In this document: positions 52,490-60,256 of the stretch, piece after piece
How positions within the stretch are numbered: position 1 is the stretch's first letter
Layout of the letters: every line of letters begins with the position of its first letter
Source of the DNA: Streptomyces indicus
GTDB taxonomy: Bacteria; Actinomycetota; Actinomycetes; Streptomycetales; Streptomycetaceae
Assembly: GCF_900100315.1 (NCBI RefSeq)
Contig: NZ_FNFF01000010.1
Coordinates: 62,001-126,000 of the forward strand
Length of the DNA stretch: 64,000 bases
Direction: 5' to 3'
The notes under the pieces: generated by a model
Database searches by the model: none
What the model saw: the letters and a program-made list of their open reading frames with translations, nothing else
Told to the model about the DNA's origin: nothing
Position numbers and translations under genes: made by a program

Positions 52490-53460
52490 GGCGCCGGTAC
52501 GCGTACGCGGGCGCGGGACTTCTGCTCGCCTCCCTGGCGGCCGGCTGCGGTCTGCACAGCGGCAGCCCGCTGGTGGCCGATGTCGCCCCCGGCTCGATCG
52601 GCAAGGGCAGGCCGCTCGACGGCGTCGATCTCACCGTCACTTCCAAGGAGTTCACCGAACAGCTGGTGCTCGGCCAGATCATGGGCATCGCCCTGAAGGC
52701 GGCGGGCGCGGACGTGCTCGACCGGACCGGGATCCAGGGGTCGATCGGTGCTCGCGAGGCAGTCAAGTCCGGTGACGCGGACGGGATGTACGAGTACACG
52801 GGCACCGGCTGGATCACGTATCTCGGCAACACCGAACCGGTCACCGGGCCCGAGGCGCAGTGGAAGGCCGTACGGGACGCGGACGCGAAGAACGGCATCG
52901 ACTGGCTGCCGCCCGCCGAGCTGAACAACACCTACGCGCTGGCGATCAACCAGGCCAACGAGAAGAAGTACGGCACGAAGACGCTCTCGGACGTCGCCGC
53001 GCTGTCGAAGTCGGACCCCTCGGCGGCGACGCTCTGCGTCAACCAGGAGTTCGCCTCGCGCGACGACGGCCTGCGCGGCATGGAGAAGGCGTACGGGATG
53101 CAGATCCCCTCGTCCCAGGTGCAGACGATGGACTCGGGCATCGTCTACACGCAGGTCTCCGAGGGCAAGGCATGCACATTCGGCCTGGTCTTCACGACGG
53201 ACGGCCGGATCAAGGCGATGGACCTGACGGTGATGGCCGACGACAAGCACTTCTTCCCGTCGTACAACGCCGCTCCGATGATGAACGCCGAGACGATGAG
53301 GGAACACCCCGAGATCGCGGACATCCTCGACCCGATCACGAAGAAGCTGACGAACGCGGTGGCCCAGGATCTGAACGCCAAGGTGGATGTGGAGGGGCAG
53401 GATCCGCATGATGTGGCGATGGAATGGTTGGTTTCGGAGGGGTTTGTGACGAAGGAGTAG
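52486..53460 (+). CDS. Osmoprotectant-binding lipoprotein
   Basis: 324 residues from the ATG at 52486, overlapping the permease stop. Signal peptide with lipobox LAAGC. The mature part is OpuAC-type: LTVTSKEFTEQLVLGQIMGIAL, GSIGAREAVKSGDADGMYEYTGTGWITYLG and a C-terminal half with DLTVMADDKHFFPSYNAAPMM. It captures betaine, choline or similar outside and delivers it to the permeases. Confidence 0.92.
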   Translation: MRRRYAYAGAGLLLASLAAGCGLHSGSPLVADVAPGSIGKGRPLDGVDLTVTSKEFTEQLVLGQIMGIALKAAGADVLDRTGIQGSIGAREAVKSGDADGMYEYTGTGWITYLGNTEPVTGPEAQWKAVRDADAKNGIDWLPPAELNNTYALAINQANEKKYGTKTLSDVAALSKSDPSAATLCVNQEFASRDDGLRGMEKAYGMQIPSSQVQTMDSGIVYTQVSEGKACTFGLVFTTDGRIKAMDLTVMADDKHFFPSYNAAPMMNAETMREHPEIADILDPITKKLTNAVAQDLNAKVDVEGQDPHDVAMEWLVSEGFVTKE

Positions 53461-53520
53461 GGCTGCACGCGGGCGGTTCGACGGGCCGCCTCCGCTCGCT
53501 CCCGACTTCCAAAGAAGTAG

Positions 53521-53563
53521 TTGCAAAGAAACCGTTGCAAGGGAGTCTTTGCATCGGTACGGT
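53521..53563 (+). promoter_or_regulatory. Promoter/operator of the ArsR-type regulator
   Basis: -35 TTGCAA (53535-53540), a 17-bp spacer and -10 TACGGT (53558-53563), 6 nt before the ATG, indicating a leaderless mRNA. TTGCAA-type words repeat three times (53521, 53535 and inverted at 53549), overlapping the -35: a likely autoregulatory operator. Confidence 0.75.
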
Positions 53564-53569
53564 CGAAGC

Positions 53570-54163
53570 ATGCCCGAACCGAAGAAGGAACCCCGGATCC
53601 GCGATCTCGACCCGCGCTCCCTGCGCGGGCTCGCGCACCCCTTGCGGATGCAGCTGCTCGACGCGCTGCGCCGCTTCGGTCCGGCCACCGCGTCCCAACT
53701 GGCCGACCGGCTCGGCGAGTCGAGCGGCGCGACCAGCTACCACCTGCGGCAGCTCGCGGCTCACGGGTTCGTCGAGGACGATCCGGAGCGGAACAAGGGG
53801 CGGGAGCGGTGGTGGCGGGCGGCGCATGAGGGGACGCGCTCGGGCCCCGACCTGCTCTACAACCCGGATCCTGTGGTGCGCGGTCAGGTGAACTCCCTGA
53901 TGCACATGGTGGCCGAGCACCACACCAGGGAGCTCTCGACGTTCATGGGCCGCTTCCACGACGTTCCGGAGGCATGGCACGGCGCGTCCAACATCAGCGA
54001 CTGGCAGATGCGCCTGACCCCCGAGCTCGCCCGGGAGATGAACGAGAAGCTCACCGAAATCATCGAGGCCTATAAGGCCCTCGCGGTGGAGGGACCCGAC
54101 GCGTCCCCCTACCGCGTCCACCTGCACGCGTTTCCGCGCGACGACGAGGAGAACTCGACATGA
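53570..54163 (+). CDS. ArsR/HTH_20-type winged-helix regulator
   Basis: 197 residues from the ATG at 53570. SLRGLAHPLRMQLLDALRRFG followed by TASQLADRLGESSGATSYHLRQLAAHGFVED is the ArsR-like winged helix (residues ~18-75). The C-terminal ~120 residues are a longer effector domain with Trp/His and no metal-binding Cys, so the ligand is not a metal in the ArsR sense. Leaderless, probably self-repressed. The next gene overlaps its stop (ATGA). Usually regulators of this class sit beside an MFS transporter; none is here. Confidence 0.85.
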   Translation: MPEPKKEPRIRDLDPRSLRGLAHPLRMQLLDALRRFGPATASQLADRLGESSGATSYHLRQLAAHGFVEDDPERNKGRERWWRAAHEGTRSGPDLLYNPDPVVRGQVNSLMHMVAEHHTRELSTFMGRFHDVPEAWHGASNISDWQMRLTPELAREMNEKLTEIIEAYKALAVEGPDASPYRVHLHAFPRDDEENST

Positions 54164-54342
54164 CCCCCGAAGCGCACCTCTACCTGCACCGGCAGCGCCT
54201 TCTCGAACTCCCGCACCCGCAGGCGGAGTTCAGGAACTTCGAGGAGCCGTCCGGCCTCCGCGTCCGCCTCGGCTGGACCCTCGTCCACATAGGCCTGCGT
54301 CTGGTCACCCCGGCGCGGACCGCCCCCGCGCTCAGCAGCTAG
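54160..54342 (+). CDS. Small coupled protein (60 residues) after the ArsR-type regulator
   Basis: 60 residues starting in the ATGA overlap with the regulator. Contains LHRQRLLELPHPQAEF and one hydrophobic stretch (RLGWTLVHIGLRLV). No known domain. It looks like a small regulator partner or membrane-associated peptide. Its stop overlaps the convergent Lon-like gene end by 11 nt. Confidence 0.6.
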   Translation: MTPEAHLYLHRQRLLELPHPQAEFRNFEEPSGLRVRLGWTLVHIGLRLVTPARTAPALSS

Positions 54343-55120
54343 GCACGTCCCCGCCCGTGTCCAGCGCCCGCAGCGCCTCCACCGTCTGGTCGAGGGTCGT
54401 GACCGGGATCAGCCGTAGGTCCTTCGGGAGTTCGGCCTTGGCGTCGGCGCACTCCGCCTTCGGGACCAGGAAGACCGTCGCGCCGTCGCGCTTGGCGGCC
54501 TGGGTCTTGAGGGAGACCCCGCCGACCGGGCCCACCTTGCCGTCCGCGTCGATCGTGCCCGTACCCGCGATGACGCGCCCGCCCGTCAGATCACCGCCCG
54601 CACCGTTGCCGTCGAGCTTGTCGACGATGCCGAGGGCGAAGAGCAGGCCCGCGCTCGGGCCGCCGATGCCGGCGAGCTGGAGGTCGACCTGCACCTCGGC
54701 GGGGTCCTTGTCCAGGTGGTTCAGGGCCGCCTCGACCGCCGCGTTCTGCGACTTCCGCATCTCGGCGACGTTGTGCTGCTCGACCTCCTCGACGTTGTCA
54801 CCCGAGGGGTAGACCGCGTCGCGCGGCATCACCGCTCGGTCGGTGCGGAACCAGCCGTCCACCACGTCGGCGAGGTCCACGTCCGCGTCGGGTCCGGTCG
54901 CGAGGATCGTGGTCATCCGCAGCTCGCCGTCGGTGTCCCGGGTCGGCGCACCCTTGACGGTGATCACCGGCTTGCCGTCGTGCTCGCCGAGCACGTCCGA
55001 GGTCCCGCCGGGCTGCGCCACCGTGAACGGCAGCGGGGCGAGGGCGGCGACGGCGAACAGGGCGGCCACGGGGACGGCGCTGACGGCGAGGGCGGTGCGA
55101 CGGCTGAGGCTCTTGAGCAC
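54332..55120 (-). CDS. Secreted/anchored Lon-like (S16) protease domain protein without PDZ
   Basis: 262 residues, GTG start at 55120. An N-terminal signal/anchor helix (ALAVSAVPVAALFAVAALAPLP) precedes the domain. The Lon S16 catalytic Ser is in GIGGPSAGLLFALGIVD and the Lys in VGPVGGVSLKTQAAKRDGA. YlbL-type relatives carry a PDZ domain, which is absent. TAGATT lies 6 nt before the GTG, so translation is probably leaderless from a GTG. Extracytoplasmic protein; substrate unknown. Confidence 0.82.
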   Translation of the reverse strand: MLKSLSRRTALAVSAVPVAALFAVAALAPLPFTVAQPGGTSDVLGEHDGKPVITVKGAPTRDTDGELRMTTILATGPDADVDLADVVDGWFRTDRAVMPRDAVYPSGDNVEEVEQHNVAEMRKSQNAAVEAALNHLDKDPAEVQVDLQLAGIGGPSAGLLFALGIVDKLDGNGAGGDLTGGRVIAGTGTIDADGKVGPVGGVSLKTQAAKRDGATVFLVPKAECADAKAELPKDLRLIPVTTLDQTVEALRALDTGGDVPSC

Positions 55121-55316
55121 GGGCTCAATCTAACGTGACGGTCCGAGTGCGGCGGGCCGGGGGCGCGGCGCAGCCGGCGCCTTCAGGGGCGCGGGGAACT
55201 GCGCGGCAGGTGGCCACCGGGCCCGGGCCGCGAACGAGACCCCGCCCTCGCGGCGAGTGGGCGCCGCAAGGCAAGGGGTCCGCCCCTCACCGCAGCAGTC
55301 AGCGGACCGACAAGGC

Positions 55317-56426
55317 TCACCCCACGTACAAGTCCCGCCGCCCCCGAGTGAAGCGCCGCAGGGCCTCCGGTAGCGGGGTGACCCCGATGCCGGGGCCGGT
55401 CGGAACCGGGAGGTGGCCGTCCGCCAGGACGAACGGCTCCGTGATGTCCTCCGCGAAGTAGCGGCTCGACGCCGAGGTGTCGCCCGGCAGCGTGAAGCCG
55501 GGCAGCGCGGCGAGCGCGAGGTTCGGGGCGCGGCCGATGCCGGTCTCCAGCATGCCGCCGCACCACGCCGGCACCCCGTGCGCGGCGGCGACGTCGTGGA
55601 TGCGGCGGGCCTCCAGGTAGCCGCCGACCCGCGCCGGCTTCACGTTCACGACCCGGCAGGCGTCCATGGCGATGGCGGAGGCCGTGTCGCGCGCGGTGTG
55701 CAGCGACTCGTCCAGGCAGACCGGGGTGGAGATGCGCTGCTGGAGGAGGGCGTGGGCGTGGAGGTTGTTCTCCTCCAGGGGCTCCTCGATGAGCAGGAGG
55801 CCGAACTCGTCCAGTTTCCGCAGCTGTTCGGCGTCGGCCAGGGTGTACGCGGTGTTCGCGTCGACCTGGAGCGGCAGCGCATCGCCGAAGCGCTCGCGGA
55901 CAGCCCGTACCGGCTCGACGTCCCAGCCTGGCTCGATCTTCAGCTTGATGCGGACGTAGCCCTCGGCGAGGTAGCGCTCGACGTCGTCGAGCAGGGCCGG
56001 GACCGAGTCCTTGATGCCCACGGAGACACCGGCGGGCACGCGGTCGTGCACCGCTCCGAGATAGGTCGCGAGCGACATCCCGTACGCGCGCAGCTCGGCG
56101 TCGAGGAAGGCGGTCTCGACCGCCGCCTTGGCCAGTTCGTGCCCCTTGACCTTGTGCATCGCGGGGGCGAGCGCCGCGCTCGTGGGGCTCGGCAGCGCGG
56201 CGATCCGCGGGAGCAGGAACTCGCGGATGACGATCTCCGCGCCCGCCAGGAACTCCGAGCAGTAGTCGGGCGTCGGATCGGCCGCGAACTCCGACCAGCC
56301 CTCCGCCTCGTCCGTGATCACCCGCAGCAGGAAGGTGTCCTTGGCCGTCATCGTGCCGAAGGAGGTGCGGAAGGGGGTGACCAGGGGGATGGCCACGTGG
56401 TGGAGTTCGACGCGTTCGAGCTTCAT
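55317..56426 (-). CDS. Enolase-superfamily racemase (N-acylamino-acid racemase/OSBS-like)
   Basis: 369 residues from the ATG at 56426 (GAGGAG 7 nt upstream). VELHHVAIPLVTPFRTSFGTM is the capping domain; the barrel has the Lys pair (RIKLKIEPGWD), VDANTAY, LIEEPLEENN and CLDESLHTA metal ligands, and the second Lys in VVNVKPARVGGY. It matches OSBS/N-acylamino-acid racemases. Menaquinone genes are absent, and the GNAT and M20 genes nearby point to N-succinylamino-acid racemase. A minigene chain links it to the GNAT gene. Confidence 0.85.
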   Translation of the reverse strand: MKLERVELHHVAIPLVTPFRTSFGTMTAKDTFLLRVITDEAEGWSEFAADPTPDYCSEFLAGAEIVIREFLLPRIAALPSPTSAALAPAMHKVKGHELAKAAVETAFLDAELRAYGMSLATYLGAVHDRVPAGVSVGIKDSVPALLDDVERYLAEGYVRIKLKIEPGWDVEPVRAVRERFGDALPLQVDANTAYTLADAEQLRKLDEFGLLLIEEPLEENNLHAHALLQQRISTPVCLDESLHTARDTASAIAMDACRVVNVKPARVGGYLEARRIHDVAAAHGVPAWCGGMLETGIGRAPNLALAALPGFTLPGDTSASSRYFAEDITEPFVLADGHLPVPTGPGIGVTPLPEALRRFTRGRRDLYVG

Positions 56427-56464
56427 GCGCACGCTCCTCGGGCGGTCTGTGCAGGGCGGCTCAT
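56423..56464 (-). CDS. Junction minigene 2 (13 codons)
   Basis: A 13-codon frame, MSRPAQTARGACA, starting in an ATGA overlap with minigene 1's stop and ending in an ATGA overlap with the racemase start. GAGGAG sits ahead of the racemase ATG inside it. A copy of the adjacent minigene with three changed bases. Translation unproven. Confidence 0.45.
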   Translation of the reverse strand: MSRPAQTARGACA

Positions 56465-56502
56465 GCCTGGGCTCCTCGGGCGGTCTGTGCAGGACGGCTC
56501 AT
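56461..56502 (-). CDS. Junction minigene 1 (13 codons)
   Basis: A 13-codon frame, MSRPAQTARGAQA, starting in an ATGA overlap with the GNAT stop and ending in one with minigene 2. Its last codons GAQA repeat the end of the GNAT gene. The unit is 38 bp long, so each copy shifts frame by one base, keeping the stop/start overlap. Translation unproven. Confidence 0.45.
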   Translation of the reverse strand: MSRPAQTARGAQA

Positions 56503-57281
56503 GCCTGGGCTCCTCGCGGGGTCAGCGTGTACCAGCCGTCGCGGGACATCGCGGTGGCCTCGTATCCCTGTGAGAACGCCTCGGTGAAGACCTCCCGCAC
56601 GGCGTGCCGCCAGCGCAGCCCGAGCTCCGGGTCGGCGGCGCGCAGCTTCACGATGTCGTCCGGGACGCGGCACCAGAGGGTGGCGGTCTCCGGGTCGCGG
56701 TACGCGAGCGGGGCGCCGTCGGGGGCCGTGGTGAGGAGCTCGCCCGCGGGGGCCGGTGGTTCGCCGGCCGGATCGGGGTCCGGGTCCGGGGCGGTCAGGT
56801 CCCAGGTGACGGTGAGGCGGTCGCTCTCGTCTCCGTCGTTGAGCCCGTCGGCCATCGGCCCGTAGAAGTCGACGAGGTACTCCGTGCCGCGCCCGCCCAG
56901 CTTGACCAGGTTGAAGCGGGCGTTGCGCCCCACCAGCGGGTCGAAGGTCCAGCGCATGCTGCGGGCCCCGCGCTGCACCGCCCAGTCGCGCTGCGCCCGC
57001 TTCACCACGAGGCCGGTGCCCCGGTCGCTGGTGCGCGCGGCCGCCACGAAGGAGTACACGTCGCGCTCGGCCGGCTCACCGAACACGGCGACGGCCGCGC
57101 CGAGCAGCTGACCGCCCGTGTCGTACGCGGCGTGCACCGCTCCCCCAGCGTGCGCCAGGCTGTGCAGCACCTCGGCGGGGTAGGGCGGCATGGTGCGCGG
57201 GGTCTGCCAGACATCGCAGAAGAAGTCGGCGACGGCGGCGATCCCGGCCACGTCGTGGACGGTGCGGACGGTGACGGTCAT
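56499..57281 (-). CDS. GNAT acyltransferase paired with racemase (COG3375-like)
   Basis: 260 residues. N-terminal VRTVHDVAGIAAVADFFCDVW and the acyl-CoA region with GTGLVVKRAQRDWAVQRGARSMRWTFDPLVGRNARFNLVKLG. The 'TFDPL...RNARFNLVKLG' segment is typical of the GNAT family found beside N-acylamino-acid racemases, some of which succinylate D-amino acids. Residues ~170-190 are an Asp/Pro-rich linker. Its stop overlaps minigene 1. Confidence 0.82.
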   Translation of the reverse strand: MTVTVRTVHDVAGIAAVADFFCDVWQTPRTMPPYPAEVLHSLAHAGGAVHAAYDTGGQLLGAAVAVFGEPAERDVYSFVAAARTSDRGTGLVVKRAQRDWAVQRGARSMRWTFDPLVGRNARFNLVKLGGRGTEYLVDFYGPMADGLNDGDESDRLTVTWDLTAPDPDPDPAGEPPAPAGELLTTAPDGAPLAYRDPETATLWCRVPDDIVKLRAADPELGLRWRHAVREVFTEAFSQGYEATAMSRDGWYTLTPRGAQA

Positions 57282-57323
57282 GCCCCAATTGTGCCGTCGA
57301 TCATGAACGCACTCTCGCGGGCC

Positions 57324-58088
57324 CTACGCGTGCGGCCGGACCGGCGCGGGCGCCGGGGCGAACGGGCCGTCCAGGGCCGCCCATTGCAGGAGCATGATCG
57401 TCTTGCCGTCGGCGATCCGTCCGTCCCGGGTCATGGCGAGCGCCTCCGTGAAGGGGAGTTCCAGGACCTCGATGTCCTCGCCGTCCTCCGCCAGACCGCC
57501 GCCGGCCCCGGTCCGGTCGGCCGCGCTGTAGGGCGCGGCGAAGAAGTGCAGGCGTTCGGTGACCGAGCCCGGGCTCATGTACGCGTCGAAGACGTGGGTG
57601 AGCGGGCCGAGCTCGACCCCGAGCTCCTCGGCGCTTTCTCGGCGGATGGCCGTCACCGGGTCGTCCTCGTCGAGCAGGCCCGCGGCGGCCTCGATCAGAA
57701 AGCCGTCGGGGTGGTCGTTCACGTAGGCGGGGTAGCGGAACTGGCGGCTGAGCAGCACGAGCCCGCGTGCGGTGTCGTACGGCAGCACGACCGCGCCGTT
57801 GCCCCGGTCGTAGGTCTCGCGCGTCTGGGTCTCCCAGCGGCCGTCGCCGCGCCGGTAGTCGAAGGTGGTGCGGCGCAGGACGTGCCAGCCCTGCGAGGTC
57901 AGCTGCACATCGCGGACGCGGACCCGCGGGTTGCGGTCCAGGCCGCGTCCGGCCCGGTCGAGTCCGGTGCGGCCGCGGTGGTCGGGGGTGTCGACGCCGG
58001 GGGTGCCGTGGTGCGGGGCGCCGTGGCCGGAGGCTGCCTGGTCGCGTGCCGCCTGGTCGAGGGGGCCGGGGTGCGGGGTGCCGTTCAT
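57324..58088 (-). CDS. nudK: NUDIX hydrolase, NudK type (GDP-mannose pyrophosphatase-like)
   Basis: 254 residues. The C-terminal ~190 follow E. coli NudK: TRETYDRGNGAVVLPYDTAR, AAGLLDEDDPVTAIRRES, AEELGVELG, YMSPGSVTERLHFFAAPY, and EDIEVLELPFTEALAM. The Nudix box has Asp in place of one Glu, as in other NudK. It likely hydrolyses GDP-mannose. The first ~60 residues are His/Gly/Asp-rich, absent in E. coli; the start at 58088 follows TATCGT by 8 nt, and a shorter start is possible. Divergent from the DeoR gene. Confidence 0.85.
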   Translation of the reverse strand: MNGTPHPGPLDQAARDQAASGHGAPHHGTPGVDTPDHRGRTGLDRAGRGLDRNPRVRVRDVQLTSQGWHVLRRTTFDYRRGDGRWETQTRETYDRGNGAVVLPYDTARGLVLLSRQFRYPAYVNDHPDGFLIEAAAGLLDEDDPVTAIRRESAEELGVELGPLTHVFDAYMSPGSVTERLHFFAAPYSAADRTGAGGGLAEDGEDIEVLELPFTEALAMTRDGRIADGKTIMLLQWAALDGPFAPAPAPVRPHA

Positions 58089-58148
58089 GGCGCGCTACGA
58101 TACACGCAGAAACGTGCAAGACCAGGAAAGAATACGGAGTCCTCACGC

Positions 58149-58910
58149 ATGCTGGCTGCTGAACGGCGCGATCACCTGCTCGGTCTGCTCACGAGGGAGG
58201 GCAAGATCGTCGCCAAGGATGTGGCGGCCGACCTGGGCATCTCCGAGGACAGCGTGCGCCGCGATCTGCGCGACCTCGCCGCCGAGGGACTGTGCCAGCG
58301 GGTGTACGGCGGCGCGCTGCCCGTCTCGCCGGCCGTGGTGGACTACGCCGCGCGGCAGGCCGTGACCCCCGACGGCAAGCGGAAGGTGGCCGCGGTGGCG
58401 GCCGCCCTGGTGCCGCCGGGCGGCGCGGTGATCCTCGACGGCGGCACCACCGCGCTCGCCGTGGCCCGCGCCCTGCCGCGCGACCTCGCCTGCACGGTGA
58501 TCACGCACAGCCCGACCATCACGGCCGCCCTGATCGACCACCCGAAGGCGGAGCTGTATCTGCTCGGCGGCCGGATCTTCAAGCACTCGGCGGTGGCCTG
58601 CGGGGCCGCTGCGGTGGAGGCGGCGCAGAACGTGTCGGCCGACCTCTGCCTGCTCGGCGTCACCGGGGTGCACGCCGAGGCGGGCCTGACCACCGGGGAC
58701 GCCGAGGAGGCCGCGATGAAGCGAGCCCTGGCCGCGCGGGCCGCGGACACGTACGTGCTCGCCTCCTCCGAGAAGATCGGCACGGCCTCGCGGTTCCGCG
58801 TGCTGCCCTGGTCCGAGGTCAGCGGCCTGATCACGGACGCCGACCCCGATCACGAGACCGTCGAGGCGGTCAGGGCGCTCGGGGTGGAGATCATGGCGGC
58901 CGGTGGGTGA
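58149..58910 (+). CDS. DeoR/GlpR-family transcriptional regulator
   Basis: 253 residues from the ATG at 58149 (GGAG 9 nt upstream). MLAAERRDHLLGLLTREGKIVAKDVAADLGISEDSVRRDLRDLAAEG is the DeoR winged helix. The C-terminal sugar-phosphate sensor has AVILDGGTTALAVARALP and HSAVACGAAAVEAAQNVSAD. Divergent from nudK with shared promoter region, so it may control nudK, or a sugar-related locus elsewhere. Confidence 0.88.
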   Translation: MLAAERRDHLLGLLTREGKIVAKDVAADLGISEDSVRRDLRDLAAEGLCQRVYGGALPVSPAVVDYAARQAVTPDGKRKVAAVAAALVPPGGAVILDGGTTALAVARALPRDLACTVITHSPTITAALIDHPKAELYLLGGRIFKHSAVACGAAAVEAAQNVSADLCLLGVTGVHAEAGLTTGDAEEAAMKRALAARAADTYVLASSEKIGTASRFRVLPWSEVSGLITDADPDHETVEAVRALGVEIMAAGG

Positions 58911-58967
58911 CGGAGGCTCGTAGCGGGGCCTGCCCAGCCGTACGACCCGCCCCGCCCCCTACCCGGG

Positions 58968-60044
58968 TTATGCGCCCTCGGCCCCCAGCCACTCCCCCAA
59001 CTGCCGCTCGCACGAGCGCAGTTGCTCCACCGGGACGTACTCCCCCGCGGTGTGCGCCAGGGAGGGGTCCCCCGGCCCGAGGTTGAGCGCAGGGATGCCG
59101 AGCGCCGTGAAGCGGGCCACGTCGGTCCAGCCCAGCTTGGGACGTGGGGTGACGCCGAGGTGTTCGACCAGAGAGGCCACGGCCGGGCGGTCGAGGCCCG
59201 GCAGCGCGCCCGGCGCCACGTCGGTCACGGTGAACTCGTCGTACTCCTCCGGCGGGAACAGACCGCGGACGTACTCCTTGGCCTCCCTCGGTGAACGGTG
59301 CGGTGCGAAGCGGGCGTTGACGGTGATGACGCACTCGTCGGGCACGACGTTCCCGGCCACTCCGGCACGTACGGCGACGGCGCTGAGCCCCTCGCGGTAC
59401 TCGAGCCCGTCGATCAGGACGCGCTCGGGCGTGTGGTCGGCGAGGCGTTGCAGGACCGCGGCCGCGCGGTGGGCGGCGTTCACGCCCATCCAGGCGCGGG
59501 CGGTGTGGGCGCGGATGCCGCGGACGGTGATCTCGGCCTCCAGGACGCCCTGGCAGCCGGCCTCCACGCCGGCGTCGGAGGGCTCCATGAGGATCGCGAA
59601 GTCGCCCGCGAGCAGGCCGGGGCGGTGGGTGGCGACCTGGTGGAGGCCGTTGCGCTCGCCCTCGACCTCCTCGCATTCGTAGAAGACGTACGTGATGTCC
59701 CGTACGGGGGCGGCCAGTTGAGCCGCGAGGCGCAGCGCGACCGCGACGCCGCCCTTCATGTCGCAGGCGCCCAGGCCGTACACGCGTCCGTCCTGCTCGC
59801 GGGAGGGCAGGTTGCCCGCGGCCGGGACCGTGTCGAGGTGGCCCGCGATGATCACGCGTTCGGCACGGCCGAGGTCCGTGCGGGCCACGACCGTGTTGCC
59901 GAGCCGCTCGACGGTGAGGTGGGGCAGCGCGGTCAGCGCCGCCTCGACCGCGTCGGCGAGCGGGCCCTCGGCGCCGCTCTCGGAGGGGAGGTCGACGAGG
60001 GCTCGGGTGAGGGCGACGACGTCGGCGGACAGGTCAAGCGTCAC
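58968..60044 (-). CDS. M20 metallopeptidase, succinyl-diaminopimelate desuccinylase-like (DapE type)
   Basis: 358 residues, GTG start at 60044 (AGGAG upstream). Metal motifs: GHLDTVP (His, catalytic Asp), ACDMKGG (bridging Asp), ECEEVEGE (catalytic and metal Glu), MEPSD (Glu), and the C-terminal His in SLAHTAGEYV. Closest by eye to actinobacterial DapE. It is not in a lysine operon; next to the racemase and GNAT it could remove succinyl groups from N-succinyl-L-amino acids. Alternative: second DapE. Confidence 0.85.
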   Translation of the reverse strand: MTLDLSADVVALTRALVDLPSESGAEGPLADAVEAALTALPHLTVERLGNTVVARTDLGRAERVIIAGHLDTVPAAGNLPSREQDGRVYGLGACDMKGGVAVALRLAAQLAAPVRDITYVFYECEEVEGERNGLHQVATHRPGLLAGDFAILMEPSDAGVEAGCQGVLEAEITVRGIRAHTARAWMGVNAAHRAAAVLQRLADHTPERVLIDGLEYREGLSAVAVRAGVAGNVVPDECVITVNARFAPHRSPREAKEYVRGLFPPEEYDEFTVTDVAPGALPGLDRPAVASLVEHLGVTPRPKLGWTDVARFTALGIPALNLGPGDPSLAHTAGEYVPVEQLRSCERQLGEWLGAEGA

Positions 60045-60066
60045 GTGCGGGTGCTCCTGCTGGGTT

Positions 60067-60151
60067 GTGCCCCCGTGACCGGAGGTCTCGGGGTGGTGCC
60101 CCCGTGACCGGTGGTCTCGGGGTGGTGCCCCCGTGACCGGAGGTCTCCGGC
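60067..60151. repeat. 29-bp tandem repeat, three copies
   Basis: Three near-identical copies of a 29-bp unit starting GTGCCCCCGTGACCGG lie upstream of the M20 start. Single-base variation (A/T) between copies. Lies in the 5' leader of the M20 gene. Confidence 0.85.
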
Positions 60152-60256
60152 CCCGGGCTTACGGCTTCCAGCAGATCACACCGGCGAGGTGGGGTGCGCC
60201 GCCTGCCCCACCGCACCCCTGTCGCAGCCCGTCGCGTACCCCACCGCACCGCACCC

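Noticed and set aside
60067..60151. Possible CRISPR-like repeat (29-bp units)
   Set aside because: Copies are directly adjacent with no spacers, and no cas genes are present; it is a simple tandem repeat.
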